Origin: Microbacterium sp. MAH-37
GTDB lineage: Bacteria > Actinomycetota > Actinomycetes > Actinomycetales > Microbacteriaceae
Direction: 5' to 3'
DNA length: 64,000 bases
Assembly: GCF_009758255.1 (NCBI RefSeq)
Contig: NZ_WSEN01000010.1
Location: forward strand, 434,001-498,000
Each line of letters opens with the position of its first letter. The stretch's first letter is position 1. Position numbers and translations under genes: made by a program. Below the pieces are notes generated by a model. It was not told the origin of the DNA. It searched no databases and was given only the letters and a program-made list of their open reading frames with translations. Positions 17,947-27,234 of this stretch are shown here, piece by piece.

Positions 17947-19269
17947 TCACCGCGGTGTCCGGGTTCGGATGAACAACTCGTTGCACTCCTGCTGGAGTGC
18001 GGTCTCGCCCCACATCGGGTGGTGCGGAGCGGCGTTCGAGCACACGATCGTGCCCCAGGCCCCGACCCGCGCCGATTCGGCGACGGCGAACCGGCAGTAC
18101 GCCGCGCCGACCGGCCCTTCCTCGAACCAGCTGTGCAGCGGCGTGTATCCCACCCAGCCCTCGCCGAAGACGAGGGGCACGCCGCGCGCCGCAGCGGCGT
18201 CCGCCGCGACCTCGAGCCAGATCGACAGCACCCGGTGCATCTCCACACGGTGGCTCTCGTACCGCTCGTACAGGTAGCGGTCGAACGCCTCGGCGTCCAT
18301 CCAGTCGTGCATGAAGATCTCGGGCTTGCCGACGATCGTGGCGTCCATCTTCCACGCATGCTCGGCGGGGATCACCCACGACGTCGCCTCCGGGGCACCG
18401 GGGCGCAGCAGCCCTGCGCGCTCGACCTCCGCACGGGGGAAGTCGGCGAGCGAGCCGCGCAGGTCGAACGCCTCGGTGACCTCGTTCAGCACGCCGTACA
18501 CGTACGGGTGCACCACGATCACATCGGCCTCGGCCGGGATCGCACGCATGGCGCCGACCGGCACCCGGGAGTAGTTGACGGTGACCGGCACCTCGGGCTG
18601 CAGGTCGTGGAACCGCCGGATGCCGCGGCTCAGGCGCGGTTCGATCGCGATGACCCGTGCGGTCTCGTCCACCGCTTCCAGTCCGTCGGTCAGGTGGCCG
18701 GTGGTGACCTCGTTGTGCAGTTCGACGAACGCGATCCGGTCGTCGAGGCCGTGCTCGGCGAGGAAGTCGATCATCGCGGAAAAGGACTCGGCCAGCCGTT
18801 CGGCGCGGTCCTCGGGGTCGACCGCGTCGAGTGCGCGCCACCAGCGGTCATCGGTCGAGAAGGATGCGGACTGCTGGTACTCCCACGACGAGAGGATGAC
18901 GAACAGACCGTGCCGCCGGCACGCCTCGAACAGCTCCACGAGCTTGGCGCGGCCGTCGAACCGGGTCGGCGACTTCACGTCGTACCAGCGCACCCCCTGC
19001 GCGTACTCGCCGCCCAGCCGATCGAGCGAGACCTCCGCGGTGTCCAGGCCCGAGCCGAACAGCAGGAACGGCATCGCGCAGATGCGGATCGTGTTGTATC
19101 CGCGTTCCACCGCCGCGGCGGCTGCGGCGTCCAGATCCTGGAACGGCTCTCCCTCTCCAGTGCGGACGTACCAGGAGAAATCCCACAGCGTGATCGTGAG
19201 GGCTTCGGGAAGATGCTCGGCAGGAGGACGAGGTGAATACCGGGTGTTTTCACTGTCGACGGTGACCAT
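17947..19269 (-). CDS. Cellulase-like glycoside hydrolase (TIM barrel)
   Basis: A 440-residue protein without signal peptide that looks like a clan-A TIM-barrel glycosidase of the cellulase-like type. It begins with a strand carrying LWDFSWYVR, the place of the first barrel strand. The likely acid/base Glu lies in IAFVELHNEVTTGH (near residue 185) and the likely nucleophile in LVFGEGWVGYTP (near 370). It probably hydrolyses a glycoside inside the cell, alongside GH36. It is the first gene of the operon. The start ATG has TAGTCT 6 bp upstream, so the operon mRNA probably begins at or next to this codon. Confidence 0.8.
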   Translation of the reverse strand: MVTVDSENTRYSPRPPAEHLPEALTITLWDFSWYVRTGEGEPFQDLDAAAAAAVERGYNTIRICAMPFLLFGSGLDTAEVSLDRLGGEYAQGVRWYDVKSPTRFDGRAKLVELFEACRRHGLFVILSSWEYQQSASFSTDDRWWRALDAVDPEDRAERLAESFSAMIDFLAEHGLDDRIAFVELHNEVTTGHLTDGLEAVDETARVIAIEPRLSRGIRRFHDLQPEVPVTVNYSRVPVGAMRAIPAEADVIVVHPYVYGVLNEVTEAFDLRGSLADFPRAEVERAGLLRPGAPEATSWVIPAEHAWKMDATIVGKPEIFMHDWMDAEAFDRYLYERYESHRVEMHRVLSIWLEVAADAAAARGVPLVFGEGWVGYTPLHSWFEEGPVGAAYCRFAVAESARVGAWGTIVCSNAAPHHPMWGETALQQECNELFIRTRTPR

Positions 19270-19352
19270 ACCGGAAGACTAGGCAGCATCGGCTGCCGCC
19301 GAGAATGGGCGTTCCTCCGAAGAACCTGGACGATACTCTGATCTACCCGGTA
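19238..19352. promoter_or_regulatory. Inverted 8-bp pair, candidate AraC-type operator
   Basis: TACCGGGT at 19238-19245 (within the first codons of the cellulase-like gene) and its exact reverse complement ACCCGGTA at 19345-19352 (touching the -10 of the araC-like gene) frame the divergent promoter region. AraC-family activators often use two spaced half-sites, so these are candidates for the adjacent regulator; this is inference from position. Confidence 0.35.
19276..19281 (-). promoter_or_regulatory. -10 element of the glycan operon promoter
   Basis: TAGTCT, 6 bp before the ATG at 19269. Its short distance implies a leaderless operon mRNA. Confidence 0.5.
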
Positions 19353-19356
19353 AAGT
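19351..19356 (+). promoter_or_regulatory. -10 element of the araC-like gene
   Basis: TAAAGT-TCGAGCC-GTG: a TAnnnT hexamer 7 bp before the GTG start, with no ribosome-binding site. Confidence 0.45.
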
Positions 19357-19363
19357 TCGAGCC

Positions 19364-20254
19364 GTGCTCGTCCGCGATGGATTCCCCGGCCAGCGCCTTC
19401 GGGTGCTGCCCCAGCCGATCGTCGCCGCCGCGCTCGCAGCGCCGATCACGCAGCGGCTGCTGGTGACGGATGCCGGCTACTTCCCGCATGCCGCCGCCCA
19501 CGGCCGGGTGCGGCCGAAGGGCGCGCTGGAGACCATCGTGATCATCTGCACCGCCGGGAGCGGCAGGGTGATCGTCGAGGGCCGGCCGCATCCCGTCGGC
19601 GCCGGCGACGCCGTCCTGATCGCGGCCGGACGGCCGCATGTCTACCTGGCCGATCAGGACGATCCGTGGAGCATCTGGTGGATGCACGTGTCCGGCAGCG
19701 ACGTCGCCGAGCTGCTGCCGCCGGATTCCGGCACTCCGGTGCTGCCGCTGCACGACGTGTACGCGGCGACCGGGCTGATCACGCAGGTGGTCGAGAAGCT
19801 CGACGTCGATGACACGACGGCGTCGCTCTACGAGGCGTCGGGCGCGGCCTGGCAGCTGCTGGCGCACCTGGCCGCCGATCGACTGCGCGGGGGAAGCGTA
19901 TCTGGTGATCGGGTGCGCGCCGCGACGGCGTTCCTGCGCGAGAACCTCGCGAGGCCCGTCACCGTGCCCGAGCTCGCGGCGATGGCGAACCTCAGCCCCT
20001 CGCACTTCGCCTCGCTGTTCGCGCAGACGACCGGGCTGGGCGTCATCGAGTACCTGACGCGGCTGCGTAGCGCCAAGGCCCGCGAGCTGCTGCTGACCAC
20101 GCGGATGAGCATCCAGGACATCGCGCGGGCCGTGGGCTACACGGATCCCTATTACTTCTCCCGGCAGTTCCGCCGGATCAACGGGGTGTCCCCGCGGGCG
20201 TTCCGGGCGGAGCACCGGGAGCAGGAGATCCGGCATCCGGCTCCGTCGGCATGA
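19364..20254 (+). CDS. AraC-family transcriptional regulator
   Basis: A 296-residue regulator. Residues of about 10-145 form the sugar-sensing cupin (VIVEGRPHPVGAGDAVLIAAGRPHVY). The C-terminal 100 residues hold the two helix-turn-helix motifs, VPELAAMANLSPSHFASLFAQ and IQDIARAVGYTDPYYFSRQF, followed by the signature GVSPRAFR. It is divergent from the glycan operon with a 94-bp gap and is its likely activator, sensing a galactoside. Start is a GTG. Its last 77 bp overlap, tail to tail, the end of the histidine kinase gene on the other strand. Confidence 0.93.
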   Translation: MLVRDGFPGQRLRVLPQPIVAAALAAPITQRLLVTDAGYFPHAAAHGRVRPKGALETIVIICTAGSGRVIVEGRPHPVGAGDAVLIAAGRPHVYLADQDDPWSIWWMHVSGSDVAELLPPDSGTPVLPLHDVYAATGLITQVVEKLDVDDTTASLYEASGAAWQLLAHLAADRLRGGSVSGDRVRAATAFLRENLARPVTVPELAAMANLSPSHFASLFAQTTGLGVIEYLTRLRSAKARELLLTTRMSIQDIARAVGYTDPYYFSRQFRRINGVSPRAFRAEHREQEIRHPAPSA

Positions 20255-21386
20255 GGACGTTCATCCGGAATCCGTCGTCGGTGCGCTCCGCGTAGACGTC
20301 GCCGCCGTGCGCGCGGGCGAGGCCGCGCGCGATCGCGAGGCCGAGGCCCGCGCCGGAGGCCACGGGGTCGGCCGGGCCGGCCGCCCGCGCCGAGTCCTCG
20401 CGCCAGCCCACCTCGAACATGCGGTCCAGATCCTCCACGGCGACGCCGGCGCCGTGGTCGAGGATGCCGAGCACGAGACGCCCGCCGTCGATCTCCGCCG
20501 CGGTGATCAGCACCTCGGTGCCGGCGGGCGCGTGCCGGATGGCGTTGGTGAGCAGGTTGACGACGATCCTCCCGAGTTGGTGCGGATCGGCCCAGAGCAC
20601 GTGCCCCTCGACCCCCGCCTGCACGATCCGCACGTCGTGCTCCAGTGCCGCAGCACGCACGTCGGCCACCGCGTCCGAGACGATGTCGAGCAGGTCGACC
20701 TGCTCCGTGCGCAGCCGCACCGCCCCCGAGGTCAGCTTGGAGAGCTCGAACAGGTCGTCCACCATGCGGCTCATCGTGTCGATCTGGGCCCGCACCTCGG
20801 CCGCGTACCGCTCCGGGTGCGAGGAGGCGCCGTCCTCGATCGCCTCGGACAGCGCACGCACCGCCGTCAGCGGGGTCCGCAGGTCGTGCGAGATCCAGGC
20901 GAAGAAGCGCCGGCGGGCGGAGTCGAGCTGCTCGAGCTCCTCGCGGGCCGCGTGCAGCCGGGAGGAGACGTCCGCGAGCTCTGTGGAGAGATCGTCGAAC
21001 TCTCGCATCCCGTGCGTCTCCGGGACGACGACGGCCTCCTCCCCCACCCGTCGCACCGCCGCGGAGAGCCGCGACAGGCGGTGCCGCGCGATGCGCGCGA
21101 CCACCCAGGCGGCGGCGAGGCTGAACAGCAGCGAGATGCCGATCACCCACACCAGCACGCTGAGGTCATGCGGTGAGATGTACATCTCAAGGGAGATCGC
21201 CAGCACCGACACCGTCATCGACACGGCTGCGACGGATGCCAGCACGAGCAGCTGTACGAGCAGGGTGCTGCGGCGCATGCCGCGCAGCACGAGCAGTCCG
21301 ATGACCGAGACGACCGCCGTGCACAGCAGGCTGGTGCCGGCGATGAGCAGGATGTCGACCGCACCGAGTGGCATCATCTCCGGCAT
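20178..21386 (-). CDS. Membrane sensor histidine kinase
   Basis: A 402-residue kinase. Three or four hydrophobic helices lie within residues 8-95, with almost no extracellular loop, followed by a HAMP-like linker and the H-box FFAWISHDLRTPL (phosphorylated His near residue 165). The ATP-binding domain has VVNLLTNAIRHAP (N box) and GAGLGLAIARGLARAHGG (G2 box). It pairs with the response regulator upstream, whose TGA overlaps its ATG (TGATG). The Pro/Gly-rich last 20 residues are encoded within the 77 bp shared with the araC-like gene and are probably dispensable. Confidence 0.93.
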   Translation of the reverse strand: MPEMMPLGAVDILLIAGTSLLCTAVVSVIGLLVLRGMRRSTLLVQLLVLASVAAVSMTVSVLAISLEMYISPHDLSVLVWVIGISLLFSLAAAWVVARIARHRLSRLSAAVRRVGEEAVVVPETHGMREFDDLSTELADVSSRLHAAREELEQLDSARRRFFAWISHDLRTPLTAVRALSEAIEDGASSHPERYAAEVRAQIDTMSRMVDDLFELSKLTSGAVRLRTEQVDLLDIVSDAVADVRAAALEHDVRIVQAGVEGHVLWADPHQLGRIVVNLLTNAIRHAPAGTEVLITAAEIDGGRLVLGILDHGAGVAVEDLDRMFEVGWREDSARAAGPADPVASGAGLGLAIARGLARAHGGDVYAERTDDGFRMNVLMPTEPDAGSPAPGAPPGTPAGTPR

Positions 21387-22081
21387 CAGGCTGCGCTCCC
21401 GGTGACAGAGAAGCGGTAGCCCGCGCCCCACTCGGTGTGCAGGTACCGCGGCTCACGCGGATCCTGCTCGATCTTCTCGCGCAGCCGGCGCACATGAACC
21501 GTGACCGTCGACGCATCGCCGACCGTCCACCCCCACACCTCGCGCAGGATCTCCTCGCGTGGCAGTGTGCGGTCGGGATTCCCGACCAGGAACACCAGAA
21601 GCTCGTACTCGCGGCCGGTCAGCGAGATCTCGGATCCCCGCACGCGAGCCCGGCGCCTCGCCGCGTCGATCTCGAAGTCGCCGGCGGTGAAGGCGGCCTG
21701 CGCCGGCGACGCCTTCGTGCGGCGCACCAGGGCGTCGGCGCGCAGCAGCAGCTCGCGCAGCGCGAACGGCTTGGGGACGTAGTCGTCTGCGCCGGACTCG
21801 AGTCCCTCGATGCGCTGCTCCACCTCGCCGAGCGCGGTGAGCATCATGATCGGCACGTCGCTGCGTGATCGGATGTCGCGGCAAAGCTCGTCACCGCTGA
21901 TGCCGGGCAGCATCCGGTCGACGATCACCAGATCGGGCATCCGCTCCCGCAGCGCCTGGCTCGCGGCGACCCCGTCGCCGTAGGCGTCGACGGCGTAGCC
22001 GTGCCGGCCCAGGTAGTCGTGCACCGCGCCGCGCACGGTGGGGTCGTCCTCGACGACCACGACGCGGTTCGGCTGCTCCAT
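21386..22081 (-). CDS. OmpR/PhoB-family response regulator
   Basis: A 231-residue regulator with receiver domain (EDD near 11-13, phosphoacceptor Asp55 in VIVDRMLPG, Lys in VPKPF) and a C-terminal winged helix (EISLTGREYELLVFLVGNP, VTVHVRRLREKIE, GAGYRF). It is the first gene of the two-component operon. It is divergent from the DM13/DoxX genes, 143 bp away, which makes these its most likely targets. Start ATG with TAGCGT 7 bp upstream. Confidence 0.94.
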   Translation of the reverse strand: MEQPNRVVVVEDDPTVRGAVHDYLGRHGYAVDAYGDGVAASQALRERMPDLVIVDRMLPGISGDELCRDIRSRSDVPIMMLTALGEVEQRIEGLESGADDYVPKPFALRELLLRADALVRRTKASPAQAAFTAGDFEIDAARRRARVRGSEISLTGREYELLVFLVGNPDRTLPREEILREVWGWTVGDASTVTVHVRRLREKIEQDPREPRYLHTEWGAGYRFSVTGSAA

Positions 22082-22088
22082 GTCGACA

Positions 22089-22094
22089 ACGCTA
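22089..22094 (-). promoter_or_regulatory. -10 element of the two-component operon
   Basis: TAGCGT-TGTCGAC-ATG, leaderless arrangement. Confidence 0.45.
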
Positions 22095-22224
22095 ATCGCG
22101 CAGTCGCTCGCGGCCGAGGGTCCTTACGGTTCTGAAAGCTCCGCCCTCCGGCATCCGCTCGGTTCCTAACGTCGATCCCACGCTTCGGATGCGGCATCCC
22201 GCCGCCCGGCGGAAGGAGAACATC

Positions 22225-22677
22225 ATGCGCAGGACCCCTGTGATCGCGACCGCTCTGCTCGCTCTCGGACTCGCCCTGGCCGGCTGCAGCGGGGCCGGCA
22301 CCGCGGAGAAGGACAGCAAGCCGATGAGCGAGGAGAGCATGGCGCCGTCGGCGTCGGCCGACGACATGATGATGGCGAAGGTCTCGGGCGAGTTCGAGGG
22401 CCTGAACGGCAAGACGGTGAGCGGCATGGTCGCCGTCGAGGACGGGAAGGTCGTGCTCTCCGGCTTCTCGTCGGACGAGGGTCCCGACCTGCACGTGTAC
22501 CTGACGAACGGCACCGATGAGGCTGCCGTCGGCGAGGGGATGCTGGTCGACGCGGTGGCGTTCGACAAGGCGTCGCAGACCTTCATGCTCGACGGCGCCG
22601 ACGTGTCTAAGTACTCGTACGTCGTGATCCACTGCGACAAGGCGAAGGCCGTGTTCGGGGCGGCGAAGCTGTCATGA
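22225..22677 (+). CDS. DM13-domain lipoprotein
   Basis: A 150-residue secreted lipoprotein. The signal MRRTPVIATALLALGLALAGC ends in a lipobox with Cys21; a Ser/Met-rich spacer follows, then the DM13 fold (FEGLNGKTVSGMVAVEDG, FSSDEGPDLHVYLTNG, YSYVVIHCDKAKAVFG) with its single conserved Cys, thought in this family to serve redox chemistry. Start: ATG at 22225 with GGAAGGAG 7 bp upstream; an in-frame ATG at 22189 lies before this site and is rejected. It is coupled by ATGA to the DoxX gene, suggesting a joint membrane redox function under the divergent two-component system. Confidence 0.92.
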   Translation: MRRTPVIATALLALGLALAGCSGAGTAEKDSKPMSEESMAPSASADDMMMAKVSGEFEGLNGKTVSGMVAVEDGKVVLSGFSSDEGPDLHVYLTNGTDEAAVGEGMLVDAVAFDKASQTFMLDGADVSKYSYVVIHCDKAKAVFGAAKLS

Positions 22678-23204
22678 TCCGCGGCACCGCCCTGGCCGGG
22701 CCGCTGATCGGCGGCGCGGCCAGGGTCGCGGTGGGCGTGCTGTGGCTGCTCGAGGGCTTCGAGAAGTACCGCGCCGGGTTCGGTGCATCCGACATCCTGC
22801 TCGTCGCCGACGGCGCCGCGCAGAATCCGCGGACGCCGTGGTGGTTCGCTCCACTGGATGCCGGGATGCAGGCAGTCCCGGTGCTGTTCGGATTCGCGAT
22901 CCCCGCGCTCGAGGTGCTGCTGGGTGTTGCGCTGATCGCCGGGCTGTTCACGCGGCTCGCCGCACTGGCGTCCATCGCGACGCTGATGCTCTACTGGGGC
23001 TCGGACCAGCTCGTCGACCAGTACCCGGTGATGGTGCTGCTGAGCGCGGTGGTGCTGGCGGTGCCGGGCGCGGGGAGGTACGGGGTGGGGATGCTGTGGT
23101 CCAGAATCAGCCCGCGAGCAGCAGTGCGACCAGCGCGCCCGCCAGCATCGACGGGCCGAAGGGCAGCGCGCCGCGCAGAGTGGTCCGGCGCAGGGCGAGC
23201 ATGA
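22674..23204 (+). CDS. DoxX-family membrane protein
   Basis: A 176-residue DoxX protein with four membrane helices (starting near residues 8, 62, 88 and 115) and the family's LWLLEGFEKY and LFTRLAALASI segments. DoxX proteins are quinol-oxidase-like subunits or partners of redox proteins. The membrane domain is complete by about residue 143. The last 33 residues are Arg/Ala-rich and encoded by DNA that is also the end of the prepilin peptidase gene on the other strand (98-bp tail-to-tail overlap). Confidence 0.9.
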   Translation: MIRGTALAGPLIGGAARVAVGVLWLLEGFEKYRAGFGASDILLVADGAAQNPRTPWWFAPLDAGMQAVPVLFGFAIPALEVLLGVALIAGLFTRLAALASIATLMLYWGSDQLVDQYPVMVLLSAVVLAVPGAGRYGVGMLWSRISPRAAVRPARPPASTGRRAARRAEWSGAGRA

Positions 23205-23772
23205 CGACGGCGATCACACCGCCGCAGATGAAGCCGGCCAGCAGGCCGAGCAGCCAGGTGCTCAGACCGAACCAGCCGAGCAGCAGACCGATGGGCGCCG
23301 CCAGCTTCACGTCGCCCATGCCCATCGACTTCGGCGAGATGAGCGACATCAGCAGGTAGAACGCGAACATCGCGGCTCCGCCCGCGGCCGCCCAGGCCAG
23401 GCGCAGCCAGTCGCCGGTCAGGGTGGATGCCAGCGCGAGTGCGGGAATGAGCAGGCCGAGCAGCCACACGATCAGGGTGTTCGGCAGACGTCGCTCGGCG
23501 ACGTCGACGACAGCGAGCACGGTGCCGACGGCCGCGAAGGTCAGGACGGCCGGGAGGATCGCTGGATCCGTCAGCCAGGTGAGCAGCGCGAAGGATGCCG
23601 CGGTGAGCGACGCGGTCACGACGCGGGTCGGCGTGCCGAGGGTGGCGGTCTTGACCGAGTCGGTCGCCCAGAGGAAGAGCGGCCACCAGCCGATCGCGAC
23701 ACCTGCGGCGGCCGCACCAGTTGCTGCAGCGATCAGGGGAAATAGTCCGGGCACGATCGCGGAGTGGTTCAA
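23107..23772 (-). CDS. Type IV prepilin peptidase (TadV/CpaA-like)
   Basis: A 221-residue membrane aspartic protease of family A24 with about six helices. The two catalytic Asp lie in VVDVAERRLPNTLI and in MGMGDVKLAAPIG (GxGD motif). It lacks the N-terminal methylase domain, as in Tad systems, and should cleave the Flp prepilin encoded at the other end of the operon. No start with a good ribosome-binding site exists: a TTG at 23772 overlaps the stop of tadC (TTGA) and a GTG lies at 23754. Coupling to tadC makes the TTG attractive, but the GTG is possible. Confidence 0.88.
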   Translation of the reverse strand: MNHSAIVPGLFPLIAAATGAAAAGVAIGWWPLFLWATDSVKTATLGTPTRVVTASLTAASFALLTWLTDPAILPAVLTFAAVGTVLAVVDVAERRLPNTLIVWLLGLLIPALALASTLTGDWLRLAWAAAGGAAMFAFYLLMSLISPKSMGMGDVKLAAPIGLLLGWFGLSTWLLGLLAGFICGGVIAVVMLALRRTTLRGALPFGPSMLAGALVALLLAG

Positions 23773-24665
23773 CCGAACACGGCGAACGTGTCGAGGATAT
23801 TGATGAGCGCCGGCGTCATGAGCACAATGAACAGCACTGGCAGCAGACAGAAGATCAGCGGGAAGAGGATCTTGACGGTCACCTTCTGGGCCTGCTCCTC
23901 GGCACGCTGACGCCGCTTCAGGCGCATCTCCCCCGCCTGCACCCGCAGCACGTCGCCGAGCGCGATGCCGTAGGCGTCGGCCTGCACGACGGCGCGCACG
24001 AAGCGTCGCAACTCTTCGACACTGGTGCGCTTCTCGAGTTCGTGGAAGGAGTCGCGGCGGGTGCGGCCGATGGCCATGTCCTGCTGCACGCGGACCAGTT
24101 CGTCTGCCAGCGGACCCGTGCTGCCGCGGGCGGCCTTGACCATGGCCGCATCGAATCCGAGCCCGGCCTCGACGGCGATGGTCATCTGGTCGAGCAGATC
24201 GGGCAGCGCCTTCTTGATCGCCTCCTGCCGGTCGTGCGCACGGGAGTTGATCAGCACGTCGGGCAGGAAGAACAGCAGGATCACGGCGAAGAAGACAAGC
24301 AACACCATCAGCTGGGTGCCCCCGGTTCGGCTGAGCACGAGCAACCCGAACACGATCCCGGACAAGGGCAGCAGGATCTTCCAAACCGCGATCGCGTTCG
24401 GCGTCCAGCCAGCGGGCCGCCCCGCGAACACGATCTGCTTCTCCAGCCAGGCGATGTATCCCCGCGGCGCAGCTGCCACCAGGCGGGCTCCGAGCGGTGC
24501 TTGCTGTACGGGACCGACCTCGGGCATGACGACGGCTCCCGCTGCCTCCGCCTCGGCGGCCGCAGCAGCCGCGCCCTTCGGCTTGCTCTTCGGGAACAGC
24601 AGAAACACGAACAGTCCGAAAAGCAGCGCCGTGACGACGGCGATGATGAGCACGGCGATCGGCAT
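23769..24665 (-). CDS. tadC: Tad pilus platform protein TadC (T2SSF domain)
   Basis: A 298-residue inner-membrane platform protein. An N-terminal helix (5-25), an Ala-rich cytoplasmic segment, two helices around 100-145, the T2SSF domain (AIKKALPDLLDQMTIAVEAGLGFDAAM) and a last helix near 270 match TadC. It forms the base of the pilus machine with TadB. ATG overlaps the tadB stop (TGATG); earlier in-frame starts lie inside tadB. Confidence 0.92.
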   Translation of the reverse strand: MPIAVLIIAVVTALLFGLFVFLLFPKSKPKGAAAAAAEAEAAGAVVMPEVGPVQQAPLGARLVAAAPRGYIAWLEKQIVFAGRPAGWTPNAIAVWKILLPLSGIVFGLLVLSRTGGTQLMVLLVFFAVILLFFLPDVLINSRAHDRQEAIKKALPDLLDQMTIAVEAGLGFDAAMVKAARGSTGPLADELVRVQQDMAIGRTRRDSFHELEKRTSVEELRRFVRAVVQADAYGIALGDVLRVQAGEMRLKRRQRAEEQAQKVTVKILFPLIFCLLPVLFIVLMTPALINILDTFAVFG

Positions 24666-25617
24666 CAGAACTCGACCTTCACAGCATAGGAGGCCCAAAT
24701 CGTCCCAACGACGAGAAGGATGGCGGCCACGATGATCGCGATGATCCCAATCGGATTCGTGAAGAAGACCCCGATGTACTCCGGCCTAGCCAGTGCCACG
24801 AAGGCGAACAATCCGATCGGCAATAGCACCAGAATGACGGCGGACAGCCGCCCCTCTGCGGACAGCGCCCGCACCTGACGACGGATCTGCCCGCGCTCGC
24901 GGATGGTCGCGCCGACCTGGTCGAGCACCTCGGCGAGATTGCCCCCGGTCTCCTGGCTGATGGCGATCGCCTGCGTCACCCACTCGAAGTCGGGACTCTT
25001 CATCCGCTCGGCGACGGTGCGCAGGGCATCGGCGAGCGGACGCCCGAGGCGGGTCTCGTTGACGACGCGGGTCAGCTCTTCGGATGCCGGTTCCTCGGCC
25101 TCCGCGGCGACGGCGGCGATAGCCCGGTTCAGGCCGTGGCCGGCGCGCAGGCTGCCGGCGATCATCTGCACCACATCGTCGATCTGCTCGCCGAACTTCG
25201 CCTGCCGTGCGGAGGTGCGCGAGCTGACGATCAGCTTCGCGATCACCGGCCCGAGCACGGCGAACAGGATCGCGAGCAACAGGGACAGACCGCTGGAGAG
25301 TCCGAGCAGAGCACCGAGCACGGCGAGCACCGCGGAGCCGGCGGTGACGAGGATGAGGAAACCCGAGGGTTCGGTCTTGATTCCGGCGAGCTCGAGCTCC
25401 TCGGCACCGAACAGCCGCTTGCGACGCTTCGCGCCGGCGGCATCCAGCGCATCCGTCGTTCGCTGGGTCAGGCGCGACAGCGCGCTGACGTGCTCCTGCC
25501 CCGGTGCGAGCCGGCGCGATCGTGCGACGCGCGGCGGCGCGGGCGCGATCACCAGGAACAGCAGCGCGAACAGCGCCAGCATCCCGAGCAGGATGCCGCC
25601 CAGCAGGAGCGCCGGGT

Positions 25618-25621
<4 letters not shown>
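24665..25621 (-). CDS. tadB: Tad pilus platform protein TadB (T2SSF domain)
   Basis: A 318-residue protein with helices near residues 5-27, 85-130 and 260-310 and the T2SSF segment QIDDVVQMIAGSLRAGHGLNRAIAAVAAEAEEPASEEL. It is the partner of TadC. ATG overlaps the cpaF stop by 4 bp. Confidence 0.92.
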
Positions 25622-27230
<1,609 letters not shown>

Positions 27231-27234
<4 letters not shown>

